Below are positions 1 through 7,655 of a DNA stretch of 18,781 nt, piece by piece; position 1 is the first letter of the stretch, and every line of letters begins with the position of its first letter. The translations under genes and the position numbers were made by a program. Source of the DNA: Candidatus Poseidonia sp. (lineage in GTDB: Archaea; Thermoplasmatota; Poseidoniia; Poseidoniales; Poseidoniaceae); NCBI GenBank assembly GCA_023254365.1, contig JALRLQ010000030.1, forward strand, positions 1 to 18,781. Direction: 5' to 3'. The notes beneath the pieces are model-generated. The model was not told the origin of the DNA and did no database searches. It worked only from the letters and a program-made list of their open reading frames with translations.

Positions 1-251
1 CCGAAATCGACTGGGACGACAAGGAAATGGTGTTGCCGGCCTTCTTGACGATGGTCTTGATGCCGTTCACCTACTCCATCGCTGACGGTATCGCATGGGG
101 TGTCATCTCCTACGTGGCCATCAAGTTGGGCATGGGCAAGGCCGATGAGCCAAGCCCCATCATGTACGGTATTGCCGTGTTCATGCTGATGTTCTACCTT
201 GGCCCTGGCGACCAGTCGACCTTCGGCTGGTTGTTCGGCACCGTCTTCTGA
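1..251 (+). CDS. NCS2/AzgA-like purine permease, C-terminal fragment
   Basis: Only the last 80 or so residues are in the window; the reading frame is open from the first base, so the 5' end lies upstream. The fragment reads EIDWDDKEM, then a hydrophobic helix with PAFLTMVLMPFTYSIADGIA, then another (GVISYVAIKLG) and a final hydrophobic helix ending LFGTVF. The pairing of a 'PAFLT..MMP.TYSI..GIA.G' helix with a following 'G.ISY...K' is typical of the C-terminus of AzgA-type NCS2 permeases. These import hypoxanthine, guanine or adenine by proton symport. Family assignment is from remembered motifs; the substrate cannot be read from this fragment. It is convergent with the next gene, separated by about 50 bases that contain a small hairpin. 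Confidence 0.75.
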   Translation, partial: EIDWDDKEMVLPAFLTMVLMPFTYSIADGIAWGVISYVAIKLGMGKADEPSPIMYGIAVFMLMFYLGPGDQSTFGWLFGTVF

Positions 252-265
252 GCACCGTAAGGTGC
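252..265. repeat. short hairpin just after the permease stop codon
   Basis: GCACC-GTAA-GGTGC is a perfect 5-bp stem with a four-base loop, placed directly after the permease stop codon. No T-tract follows on either strand, so it is not a convincing archaeal terminator. It may be chance or an mRNA 3' end structure. Confidence 0.3.
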
Positions 266-303
266 CCCGACGGCGTGAGGTGTTGGGCTGGCTACAGGCT
301 GGC

Positions 304-774
304 TCACATGAGCACGTCGAAGGTGTAGATGAAGCCAAGAAAGGCGTGGATGAACACGAGGTAGATGATCAGGTCAGCGGCTCGTCCGTGCTTGAGTTTG
401 GCAGCGGCGAAGGATTCTCCTGCTTCCCGTTGTGCTCGAGCTTGTTTGCCGTAGCGGGTCATCACGACCATCAAAGCGAAGCCCACAGGGCCCATGAAAC
501 CGTGGAGGGATTGAGGGATGAGGGCACCGAGCGGGTCGCCGTCGACGTACCAACCGTTCACGGCCCGTCCGAAGAAGGCCACCAGAATGACCACACCCGT
601 CGCCCAAAGAAGGCGTTCACCGTTGGCTTCGTGTCGTGCAAGATGGAGCGCTCGCTCTTCTCCTTTCAGGGTGTAGGAGGTCTTGCGCCACGAGTACTGC
701 CACCAGACCCACGCCACCAAGCCCGTGGCCAAGACGGGGTGGAGAAGGAGCGCAACAAGTTGAACGGTGTCCAT
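304..774 (-). CDS. four-helix membrane protein, DUF4079/cytochrome b561-like
   Basis: This is a 156-residue protein if started at the ATG at 774; the frame is open to an ATG at 810, which adds 12 residues without membrane character. Four hydrophobic helices are visible at about residues 4-24, 54-72, 90-108 and 132-151, joined by a charged cytoplasmic-type loop (WRKTSYTLKGEERALHLARH) and a polar loop rich in Arg, Gln and Glu. Histidines sit in or beside the membrane helices (H12, H91, H143), which is the pattern expected for b-type haem ligands. The layout resembles DUF4079 or cytochrome b561-like proteins, so a role in membrane electron transfer is possible but inferred. It is divergent from the PIN-domain gene. 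Confidence 0.6.
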   Translation of the reverse strand: MDTVQLVALLLHPVLATGLVAWVWWQYSWRKTSYTLKGEERALHLARHEANGERLLWATGVVILVAFFGRAVNGWYVDGDPLGALIPQSLHGFMGPVGFALMVVMTRYGKQARAQREAGESFAAAKLKHGRAADLIIYLVFIHAFLGFIYTFDVLM

Positions 775-889
775 GGGAGACTCAACGAGGCCGAAGCAAC
801 ATGGGTTCAAGGAGGTATGCGTTGACCACGGGCCGCCATTCTCGGTCGGCGGTGGATTGAAAGGGCTCTCGTCGTGGGGAGCCTTGAGG

Positions 890-894
890 GGAGG
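890..894 (+). promoter_or_regulatory. Shine-Dalgarno-like site for the PIN-domain gene
   Basis: GGAGG lies five bases before a TTG codon at 900, inside a purine run (GAGGGGAGGG). An in-frame TGA at 858 shows translation cannot start much earlier. This supports a TTG start at 900, although ATG codons at 915 or 978 remain possible. Confidence 0.5.
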
Positions 895-899
895 GAACG

Positions 900-3800
900 T
901 TGGACGAAGCCTACATGGAAACGTGCCTCAAGGCTGCGTTTTCACGCCCCATGTCGGGTAATCTGCGCGTCTCAGCGATGAATCGCGAATCGGCTTCCAA
1001 GATGCTTGACAAACCGCTCATGGCGGTGCTCATCGTCGCTGCTCACGAAATGGAACCCCCTGCAGCGGACGACGACGAGGATTCCAATGTGCCCAAACGT
1101 GGGGCCATGAATCGGCCCAGAGGCCGAGGTCGGCGCACAGGACGTCAATCGGGGCCTTCGTTCATGAAATGGTTGCCAGAGGCAGAAGAGGTCATCGAAC
1201 AAGAGCCCTACATGCCGGCCTTCCGTCTTGCCGTGCTGTTGATTCGCAAACAACTTGACAGCGACACCTGGGACGAGGCATGGAACGCCAACGAGGTCAC
1301 CCTTCGAGAAACGTGCATGGAGGAAGGCGTTCACCCAGTGTGGCACCTGGTCGGTGAAAAGACCCCGTTGCTGGGGCAGTTCCTTGCGTTTCCCAAAGCC
1401 AAGGTCACCAAAGCGAGCAAAAAAAGCACGATGGGCACGGATTTCTTCTGGGTTGATCCACGTGACCGTGCATCGTTGGCCACGGTCGTCAAATTGGCCG
1501 GTGCCGGGGTGCACGACCCCGACATCAAGGTGGCGTTTCAGAAGGTGACCAACCAACTCTCGGGGGGCCGAACGTTGTCCCTCGACGGTCCCTTGCTCGA
1601 CCTCGAAGGCTCGCTTGCCTTTGTGCCCTATCTCCTGCACCTGTACACCGGTGTCGAGGCTCCCGAGGCCCTCGTTGACCACTGTGCCAAGGCAGACGCG
1701 GCGTTGTTGGAAGCCCTGCAAGATTTCCAAGCGCTGTTGGGCGGGCAGGTCAACGACTGGGCCACCGTTCATGCGTTGGACGGCAGCGATACGTTGAGCC
1801 TCGCTCGACGCACCTTGGCATGGCAACACGCTCCCGAAGAAGCGGAGAACAGTTCATCGGACATCCTCGAGCAAGGGCTTGCCCTCCTTCACGATGCCAA
1901 CATCCACGAAGGACGGGACCGCTTGACGTGGTGGCGCCTTCATGCCCTGCTCCGAGAGGGCAACCATGACGAAGCCATGACCGTGCTCAACGAGTTGAAA
2001 CTCGATGCGTCTTCGGACGTGACGGCGTTGTTGCCGCTTGTGATCTCGCTCAACGACGAACGGGCCAACGCCTGGCTGATGCGTTTCATGCCCGACGTGG
2101 ACGAGCAAGCCCTGTTCAACGTGATTCGTGAGCCACAGTTAGAGGCTGGTCTGCGCTTGCATGCCGCCCAACGTCTGTGCGATGAACCCGGAGCGCTGTG
2201 GGACGAATCGAAAGGCTACGTGCTTCAGGTCTTGCTCGAGTCCATGGACATCGATCGACTAGCGCGCATGCTGTCACAGGACGCGATGCTCCCCCTTGCT
2301 CATCCCTACACCGCTTTGCTGGTGAGTCATCTCGCACCGTCAACCCTCGATGCCACCCTTCGCTCCACTGTGTTTGCCTGCAGGACACAAGCGATGCAAT
2401 CGATTCACGGGGCCGAACTTCCCGATGTCCTCACGCCCATGGCCGAACACTTGCTCTTGTTGATGGAAGGCATCTACAAAGAGGCCCCTGAAGTGGCAGA
2501 AGTTCTCAACATCAACGCCCTGCGAGCCTTTTCACCCATCAGCCGGGCCATCGCTGAAGGCGGCGTGGTCAGCGATACGCACATTCGCAACCTTCGCAAC
2601 AGTTTGGATGAACTCGAGTTGACCGTGATCGAACGACGCCTGTTTGAGGTGATGCTGCTGACGCTTTCGCTCAACGGGCATATCCAAGCCTACAGCATCG
2701 GCATGGCCAAACCAGACGACGAAGAACACCTCGATGCGTTGCTGGCGAACCCTTCGCTCCCGCTTCGTTTGATTCGCTCGTTCACCTTCTTGGTCATGGA
2801 ACACGACCTCGGGTTGCCCAACCTCGTGACATGGTACACCCAAAACGACCCCCTCTCTCCCTGGGCCCCGCTCGCCCGTGCGGCGTTGTTTGCCTCCAAC
2901 GGGGACGAACTCAACTCGGCTCGGGAGTACTCACGTGCTGCTGAAATGTTCAGCAAGAAAACTGCAGAAGAGACGCCTTCAGGTGACCAACCACACGAAA
3001 GCGATGACAACGACTCCGCTCTCGCCCTCCCTCTCGCCCTTTACAGAAAGTCGCTTATCCATTACGCACACGCCACGTCGTGGGCCGAAGCCGTTGACTT
3101 GCTGGACAGGGTTCCAGCGCTCAAAACGGCCATCACCGAGCGGTTCAAACTCTACCTGCGCGTGTGTTACAAAGCGACCACGGACACGAAAGAAGCCGCA
3201 CGCCTCGTCCGCCTTCACGTCCAACGGCGCATCAAGGTGCAGGAAGAGGACGTCGAAGGCAACATGGTGGAACGCACCCGAACCATCTACAATGAAGAAG
3301 AACTCGATTTGCTCCGAAACTACCCCTTCGAACAGGCCCATCTGTTGCCACCCGAACCCTTCCTCGGTCGCGTCACCGCCGCTTCAACACACATCGGCAA
3401 CGACTTGCGTCGTTCACGCACGCACTTTGAACACCAGTTCCGACAGGCCATGCAAGGGTCCTCGCCCTCTCTGGATGAAATCTACGACATCGCCAAGAAC
3501 GCTGCTGAACAAGGAGCCTTTGAGGGCTTGATGTACCTCGAACGGGCGCAGAACTCATCGAAATTCTCGGCCACCTCACTCAAGCGCTTGGCCATGGTGG
3601 AACAATCGCTCTTTTCACTGTACAAAGAACACATCCCGACGTCGAAGCGACGGTTTTTGCACAATTTGGCCCTCAAACCACTGGTCATCGTTGACACCAA
3701 TATTCTGGTTGATGCCTTGGTTGAGAAAGCCTACCAGCGCATGGACCTCGTCGTGGAGACCAACCTGAACATGATCGGGACCAACCGTTTCCATCACATT

Positions 3801-4352
3801 CTGTTGCATCACGCCAAGGCCAACCGTTTGGCCATGATGATTCCCGAAGACGTTCAGGGCGAGCTGCGTCAGTTTGCCAAGCAACAACGCCTCATGTCGC
3901 GCTTCCAAGGTGCGATGGTCGACGCCAGCACGCTCGAAACCACGCTCAGCGAGGACACCATGCTGGCTTTGGTGGATGAAGTTCTGGCGGAGTACAACAC
4001 GTGGTCGCCTACAGCGACCATGCTTGAAGAGATGCCAACAGAAGCCGAGGACCTCACCTCGTTCTTGCTTCACCACCGCGAGGTGTTTGATGAATTGACG
4101 GCCCTCAAGGCCTTGCGCAGCGTGACCGTTCGTACCGAACTGGAGGACGAGGCCATCTATCCTGAAGCCACGGACTTGGACATCTACCGCTTGGCGATGC
4201 ATCTGTCGTCGCAGCCCTTGCCCGACATCGGTTCGGTGCTGGTGGCGACGATGGACGGCGATTTCACCCTCCTCGACCGGGCCATCGAAGAACGGTTCGG
4301 GTTTGGTGTGGCCAAGAACAACCGGTCGCTCAAACCCTGGTTGGCGCACTAA
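900..4352 (+). CDS. giant helical-repeat protein with C-terminal PIN nuclease-like domain
   Basis: The protein has 1150 residues from the TTG start. Near the N-terminus is an acidic patch (DDDEDS, about residue 60) followed by an Arg/Gly-rich segment (RPRGRGRRTGR), which could bind nucleic acid. Residues of about 90-900 are predominantly helical, Leu/Ala-rich and TPR- or HEAT-like by eye, with no membrane helix. The C-terminal ~230 residues look like a PIN domain: LVIVDTNILVDAL gives the first acidic residue (D932), PEDVQGELRQF the second (E988), LDIYRLAMHL the third (D1092 or D1094), and VATMDGDF the fourth (D1119/D1121). PIN domains are Mg-dependent RNases, often toxins or rRNA-processing enzymes; a PIN domain at the end of such a long helical scaffold is unusual. 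No antitoxin-like small gene lies upstream, so a toxin-antitoxin role is unlikely. An RNA-processing or RNA-decay role is inferred. Its stop codon overlaps the stop of the next, convergent gene by four bases. Confidence 0.85.
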   Translation: MDEAYMETCLKAAFSRPMSGNLRVSAMNRESASKMLDKPLMAVLIVAAHEMEPPAADDDEDSNVPKRGAMNRPRGRGRRTGRQSGPSFMKWLPEAEEVIEQEPYMPAFRLAVLLIRKQLDSDTWDEAWNANEVTLRETCMEEGVHPVWHLVGEKTPLLGQFLAFPKAKVTKASKKSTMGTDFFWVDPRDRASLATVVKLAGAGVHDPDIKVAFQKVTNQLSGGRTLSLDGPLLDLEGSLAFVPYLLHLYTGVEAPEALVDHCAKADAALLEALQDFQALLGGQVNDWATVHALDGSDTLSLARRTLAWQHAPEEAENSSSDILEQGLALLHDANIHEGRDRLTWWRLHALLREGNHDEAMTVLNELKLDASSDVTALLPLVISLNDERANAWLMRFMPDVDEQALFNVIREPQLEAGLRLHAAQRLCDEPGALWDESKGYVLQVLLESMDIDRLARMLSQDAMLPLAHPYTALLVSHLAPSTLDATLRSTVFACRTQAMQSIHGAELPDVLTPMAEHLLLLMEGIYKEAPEVAEVLNINALRAFSPISRAIAEGGVVSDTHIRNLRNSLDELELTVIERRLFEVMLLTLSLNGHIQAYSIGMAKPDDEEHLDALLANPSLPLRLIRSFTFLVMEHDLGLPNLVTWYTQNDPLSPWAPLARAALFASNGDELNSAREYSRAAEMFSKKTAEETPSGDQPHESDDNDSALALPLALYRKSLIHYAHATSWAEAVDLLDRVPALKTAITERFKLYLRVCYKATTDTKEAARLVRLHVQRRIKVQEEDVEGNMVERTRTIYNEEELDLLRNYPFEQAHLLPPEPFLGRVTAASTHIGNDLRRSRTHFEHQFRQAMQGSSPSLDEIYDIAKNAAEQGAFEGLMYLERAQNSSKFSATSLKRLAMVEQSLFSLYKEHIPTSKRRFLHNLALKPLVIVDTNILVDALVEKAYQRMDLVVETNLNMIGTNRFHHILLHHAKANRLAMMIPEDVQGELRQFAKQQRLMSRFQGAMVDASTLETTLSEDTMLALVDEVLAEYNTWSPTATMLEEMPTEAEDLTSFLLHHREVFDELTALKALRSVTVRTELEDEAIYPEATDLDIYRLAMHLSSQPLPDIGSVLVATMDGDFTLLDRAIEERFGFGVAKNNRSLKPWLAH

Positions 4353-4714
4353 ACAAACTGAGGCACGTTGCTTTGGTCGTTTGGTCGAAGCGGCAATTGG
4401 GCCAACTCGTCGAGGAATTCTTTGCCCAACAACATGGGGCATTTCATTTGGCTTCGGTCGGCCACCGTCATCTCAACGTCGTAGGTCACGCGTCCAATGC
4501 GCATCTTTGCCACGACCACGTCGCGTTCTTGTTTGCCCATGGCGTTTCGCACCTTCACCGTGCCCACAGGCGTGAGGCCCAGAGCCTTGGCAAGGCCTTC
4601 ATCGATGGAGCAACGCTTGGCGCCGGTGTCCAACTTGGCTTTGGCACGGATCCACCATTTGCGCTCTTCAGCCCCTTTCACACTCACCCAACGGGCATCG
4701 TAGGAGCGAGGCAT
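4349..4714 (-). CDS. retropepsin-like aspartic peptidase, RimB family (PF05618-like)
   Basis: This 121-residue single-domain protein carries AKLDTGAKRCSID (D29-T30-G31-A32), the aspartic-peptidase DTG/A signature. Near the end it has VADRSQM..PMLLGKEFL (about 86-101), which matches the family's 'LTDRS.M..PMLLGR.FL' block. The family is described as 'ATP-dependent zinc protease' in older annotation, but the fold is retropepsin-like; RimB members trim or process poly-glutamate tails added by RimK-type ATP-grasp ligases. No RimK ligase is visible here. It follows icd by 15 bases on the same strand with a weak SD-like AGGACGTG, suggesting co-transcription. A dimer would be needed to complete the active site. 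Family call is confident; substrate is unknown. Confidence 0.85.
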   Translation of the reverse strand: MPRSYDARWVSVKGAEERKWWIRAKAKLDTGAKRCSIDEGLAKALGLTPVGTVKVRNAMGKQERDVVVAKMRIGRVTYDVEMTVADRSQMKCPMLLGKEFLDELAQLPLRPNDQSNVPQFV

Positions 4715-4729
4715 GGGGGCACGTCCTGT

Positions 4730-5971
4730 TCACATGTGTTGAACCATGGCTTCGCCAAAGGCGCTGCACGAAAGCAACGTGGCGTCGTCCATCAAACGTT
4801 CAAAGTCGTAGGTGACGGTCTTGTTCGAAATGGCACCTTCCATGCCTTTCACGATGAGGTCTGCTGCTTCTCGCCAGCCCATGTGACGCAGCATCATCTC
4901 GGCTGAGAGGATGAGCGAACCGGGATTGACCTTGTCTTGTCCGGCGTATTTGGGTGCCGTTCCGTGGGTGGCTTCGAAGATGGAAATGCCCGTGTCGTAG
5001 TTGATGTTGGCACCTGGAGCGATGCCGATGCCACCCACCTGAGCCGCAAGCGCATCGGAGATGTAGTCGCCGTTGAGGTTCATCGTCGTCAGCACGCTGT
5101 ATTCGGCTGGACGGGTGATGATTTGCTGGAGCATAGCGTCGGCGATGACGTCTTTGATGACGATGGTGTTGCCCGTCTTGGGGTTTTCAAGCGTGCACCA
5201 CGGGCCACCGTCAAGTTCCGTTGCCCCGAATTCGTCCTTGGCCAAGGTGTAGCCCCAATCTCTGAAGCCACCTTCGGTGAATTTCATGATGTTGCCTTTG
5301 TGAACGAGGGTGACACTCGGCTTGTCGTTGTCGATGGCGTATTGAATGGCGGCGCGGACAATGCGGGCCGTTCCTTCTTTGGAAACGGGTTTGATGCCGA
5401 TGCCTGAGGTGTTTGGGAAGCGAATCTTGTCCACACCCATCTCGTTTTGCAGGAAATCGATGACGCGCTTGACCTCGTCGCTTTCTGCTTCCCACTCGAT
5501 ACCGGCGTACACGTCTTCGCTGTTCTCACGGAAGATGATCATGTCAACATCCTGAGGGGCTTTGACGGGCGAGGGGGTGCCGTCGTACCAGCGAACAGGT
5601 CGCACACAGGCATAGAGGTCGAGTTTTTGCCTCAATGCCACGTTCAGCGAGCGAATGCCACCGCCCACAGGGGTGGTCAACGGGCCTTTGATGGAGACCA
5701 AACCGGACTTCATGGCGTCCAGCGTGGCTTGAGGCAACCATTCGCCGGTTGCGTTGAAGGCTTTCTCACCGGCGAGGACTTCCGACCAGACAATGCTTCG
5801 GTTTCCGCCGTAGGCTTTCTCGACGGCAGCGTCAACCACCCGAATCATCACCGGGGTAATGTCAACACCGATTCCGTCGCCCTCAATGTAGTGAATGACT
5901 GGGTCGTTGGGGACGCTGAGTGTGCCGTTTTCCATGGTGACGGGTGTTCCTGACATGTCTCTCATTTTCAC
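4730..5971 (-). CDS. icd: NADP-dependent isocitrate dehydrogenase
   Basis: Converts isocitrate plus NADP to 2-oxoglutarate, CO2 and NADPH in the TCA cycle. The protein is 413 residues, the usual length for the homodimeric subfamily I enzymes. [13 protein letters not shown] is near the N-terminus. [13 protein letters not shown] gives the substrate-site Ser, Asn and Arg (S108, N110, R114), with R124 and R148 ([14 protein letters not shown]) completing the set equivalent to E. coli S113, N115, R119, R129 and R153. [17 protein letters not shown] carries the Lys-Tyr pair (about 341-342) that selects NADP over NAD. The first possible start is GTG at 5971, 10 bases after AAGGAG; ATG codons at 5965 and 5956 are alternatives and differ by only a few residues. 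The similarity to the E. coli protein along its length is high, which is normal for this subfamily across Archaea and Bacteria. No AceK kinase is nearby. Confidence 0.97.
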   Translation of the reverse strand: MKMRDMSGTPVTMENGTLSVPNDPVIHYIEGDGIGVDITPVMIRVVDAAVEKAYGGNRSIVWSEVLAGEKAFNATGEWLPQATLDAMKSGLVSIKGPLTTPVGGGIRSLNVALRQKLDLYACVRPVRWYDGTPSPVKAPQDVDMIIFRENSEDVYAGIEWEAESDEVKRVIDFLQNEMGVDKIRFPNTSGIGIKPVSKEGTARIVRAAIQYAIDNDKPSVTLVHKGNIMKFTEGGFRDWGYTLAKDEFGATELDGGPWCTLENPKTGNTIVIKDVIADAMLQQIITRPAEYSVLTTMNLNGDYISDALAAQVGGIGIAPGANINYDTGISIFEATHGTAPKYAGQDKVNPGSLILSAEMMLRHMGWREAADLIVKGMEGAISNKTVTYDFERLMDDATLLSCSAFGEAMVQHM

Positions 5972-6014
5972 CCACAGGCATCTCCTTCAAGAAGCAACCG
6001 CCCCTCCTCTGTCC

Positions 6015-6410
6015 ATGCAGGGACGCGTGGAGTGGACGAGCGGCACGGGGATGGTGGGCATCAACGCCACCGGACAACGAATCGAGATGGATTGGGAAAC
6101 CGGCCCCTCACCGATGCAATTGACCCTCCAAATGGTGGGTGCGTGTTCCCTGGTGGACGTCGTCATCGGCCTCAAAGAACGACCGTTCACAAAAGCCTGG
6201 GTTGAGTTGGATTCAACGAGAGCGGAAAGCACGCCAAGGCGGTTTACGTCCATGACCATGGTGTACCACGTGGAGGGTGACGTGCCCAAGAAATTGGTTG
6301 AACGCGTGGTGGAGAAGAGCCACGAGAAATACTGCAGTGTGTCAAACTCTCTTGACCCCACCATCACCATCGATTGGCGGGTTGAACTTCACGCACACTC
6401 AGAGGCTTGA
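6015..6410 (+). CDS. OsmC/Ohr family protein
   Basis: A 131-residue protein of the OsmC fold. The two redox cysteines are present: C44 in MVGACSLVDVV, the family helix with a catalytic Cys, and C107 in KYCSVSNSL, matching the second 'C.VSN.L' motif. OsmC-type proteins are thiol-dependent peroxidases that reduce organic hydroperoxides, usually acting as dimers in the cytoplasm. The ATG at 6015 was chosen because it begins directly at the beta strand QGRVEW; an upstream in-frame ATG at 5955 would overlap the start of icd and adds residues without family character. It is divergent from icd (44 bases or less apart) and its last 12 bases overlap the end of the next, convergent gene. Confidence 0.88.
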   Translation: MQGRVEWTSGTGMVGINATGQRIEMDWETGPSPMQLTLQMVGACSLVDVVIGLKERPFTKAWVELDSTRAESTPRRFTSMTMVYHVEGDVPKKLVERVVEKSHEKYCSVSNSLDPTITIDWRVELHAHSEA

Positions 6411-6926
6411 AGGCCGACCTTGCTGATTGAGCGCACTGGCCAAGGCTTGGCAGAGTGAATCGTACAGTGGCTTCCAACCGGCATGCAATCCCTTGGGTGC
6501 TTGCATTGGTTTCCACTGATCCTCAACCGCCACCACCGTTGCAAAGGGCTTGATTTGGTGACCGCCCATGTCGATGATGAGCGAGAGATGGTAGGCCTCT
6601 CGATCTCGTTCAACCTTCAGACTGTTCAAATCAACATGACCGTTACCCAAGGAGGCTTGGAGGCGCTCTTCGTCGAGGAGACCTCTGGCAAGCGTGGCCA
6701 AGAGGTGCTCAACGGTTTCCTGCGAAATTACGGCAGCCGTCGTCTCTTGAACCATCATGGGTTGCTCGTCCTCATCATCGTCGTCCATGAAGGCTGCCAA
6801 CGGGTCATAGGTGTCGAGTGGCATGGGTGCGTTGCCGTCGTTTTCAATCGGTGTGTTAAGCCCCAACGCAGCGTAAATGTCAATGTCGTCATCATCATCC
6901 TCAGGAAGGCTGAATGCGTCCATCAT
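6399..6926 (-). CDS. acidic protein of unknown function
   Basis: I do not recognise this 175-residue protein. The first ~60 residues are low-complexity and very acidic, with PEDDDDDIDIYAALGL and a second run DDDDEDEQP. A helical segment follows (VISQETVEHLLATLARGLLDEERLQASLG), then a probable alpha/beta portion with strands such as YHLSLIIDMGG and FATVVAVEDQW and a C-terminal helix (LYDSLCQALASALNQ). No signal peptide or membrane helix is visible, so it is probably cytoplasmic. The start is the double ATG at 6926; a TATA-like box about 26 bases upstream points to a leaderless transcript. The open frame continues further upstream, but that extension would run past the promoter and has no recognisable character. 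The 3' end overlaps the OsmC gene by 12 bases. Confidence 0.75.
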   Translation of the reverse strand: MMDAFSLPEDDDDDIDIYAALGLNTPIENDGNAPMPLDTYDPLAAFMDDDDEDEQPMMVQETTAAVISQETVEHLLATLARGLLDEERLQASLGNGHVDLNSLKVERDREAYHLSLIIDMGGHQIKPFATVVAVEDQWKPMQAPKGLHAGWKPLYDSLCQALASALNQQGRPSSL

Positions 6927-6947
6927 GAGAAAGAATGGCGTGCTCTT

Positions 6948-6960
6948 CCTACTTAATGGA
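6948..6960 (-). promoter_or_regulatory. TATA-like promoter of the acidic protein gene
   Basis: On the minus strand this reads TCCATTAAGTAGG. The TTAAGT core is centred about 28 bases from the ATG at 6926, the distance expected if transcription starts at or next to the start codon. This supports the short form of the acidic protein and a leaderless mRNA. Confidence 0.5.
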
Positions 6961-7043
6961 TGGTTTCTCATGGCCCTTCGTGCATCACACTTCGTGAACG
7001 GAGAAAGCAAGTCTCTTACGAGCCAACCGTGGCGGTTTGGCTG

Positions 7044-7655
7044 ATGCTGGGACGACGAACGGCGGCGTTGGTTGGGCTTTCCCTGCTCGTGTTGCTGGCC
7101 AATGTTGCCGTTGCTGTTCCCTCCGGCATCGGTCAAGAGGGCAACGAAGGTTGCTTGTGTCACGCACCTGAATCGACCACCAAGGTGCTCCTTTCCGGCC
7201 TTCCAGAGGCCTACGAATCCAACACGACCTACAACCTCATGGTCACCGTGGACAGCCCCATACCCGTTGACGAAGAGAATCACCAAGGTGGGTTTCGAAT
7301 GTTGATGAGCAACGGGACCTTGGAAGGGACCTCCACCGAGATTCAAGCACTGGACGGCGGGTGGACCAATACGGAAGCGGGTTCATATCAGCGGACGTGG
7401 ACAATGACGTGGCGTTCTCCCGTGGACAACGCCAGCCGAACGGATTTTGTCGTGCACGGAAACGCCGTTAACGGAAACAACGCTCCAACCGAAGACGGTT
7501 GGTCCACGCTCGAAGTGGTGGTTCCAGGTGTCGAGTACGTGGGAGAGGTCGCTCCCGACGACGGTATCGATGGACTGAGTTCAACCGACCGCATCGTGTT
7601 GGTCGCGGGCCTCTTGGCGTTGGTGGGCCTCTTGTGGGCCGTCGCCCGCCCGTGA
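7044..7655 (+). CDS. membrane-anchored choice-of-anchor V / Reeler-like surface protein
   Basis: The 203-residue protein starts at ATG 7044, giving RR followed by a hydrophobic signal segment (about residues 7-25, ALVGLSLLVLLANVAVAV). The exported part begins with EGCLCHAP, a CxCH motif (C37, C39, H40) characteristic of the choice-of-anchor V family, then a beta-sandwich with SGLPEAYESNTTYNL, GGFRMLMSNGTL and FVVHGNAVNGN (about 135-145), which matches the family's 'GF', 'GNAANG' blocks. A C-terminal hydrophobic helix (about 183-200, IVLVAGLLALVGLLWAV) anchors it in the membrane. The family is found in secreted and surface proteins; its function is not established. The frame is open to an ATG at 6960, but the signal peptide fits the later start. 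It ends exactly where ftsZ ends on the other strand. Confidence 0.75.
   Translation: MLGRRTAALVGLSLLVLLANVAVAVPSGIGQEGNEGCLCHAPESTTKVLLSGLPEAYESNTTYNLMVTVDSPIPVDEENHQGGFRMLMSNGTLEGTSTEIQALDGGWTNTEAGSYQRTWTMTWRSPVDNASRTDFVVHGNAVNGNNAPTEDGWSTLEVVVPGVEYVGEVAPDDGIDGLSSTDRIVLVAGLLALVGLLWAVARP

Noticed and set aside
3690..4352. PIN domain as the toxin of a VapBC toxin-antitoxin system
   Set aside because: The domain is at the end of an 1150-residue protein and no small antitoxin gene precedes it; the upstream neighbour is a divergent membrane protein.
3615..4442. A 275-residue minus-strand open frame
   Set aside because: It runs antisense to the PIN domain and crosses the retropepsin gene; both of those have clear family motifs.
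4730..5971. icd as a recent transfer from bacteria, because it is so like the E. coli enzyme
   Set aside because: Subfamily I isocitrate dehydrogenases are conserved across Archaea and Bacteria, and base composition here does not stand out by eye. A phylogenetic tree would be needed before claiming transfer.
7152..7163. Haem c-binding site in the anchor-V protein
   Set aside because: The spacing is CxCH, not CxxCH, so a standard cytochrome c attachment is not supported.
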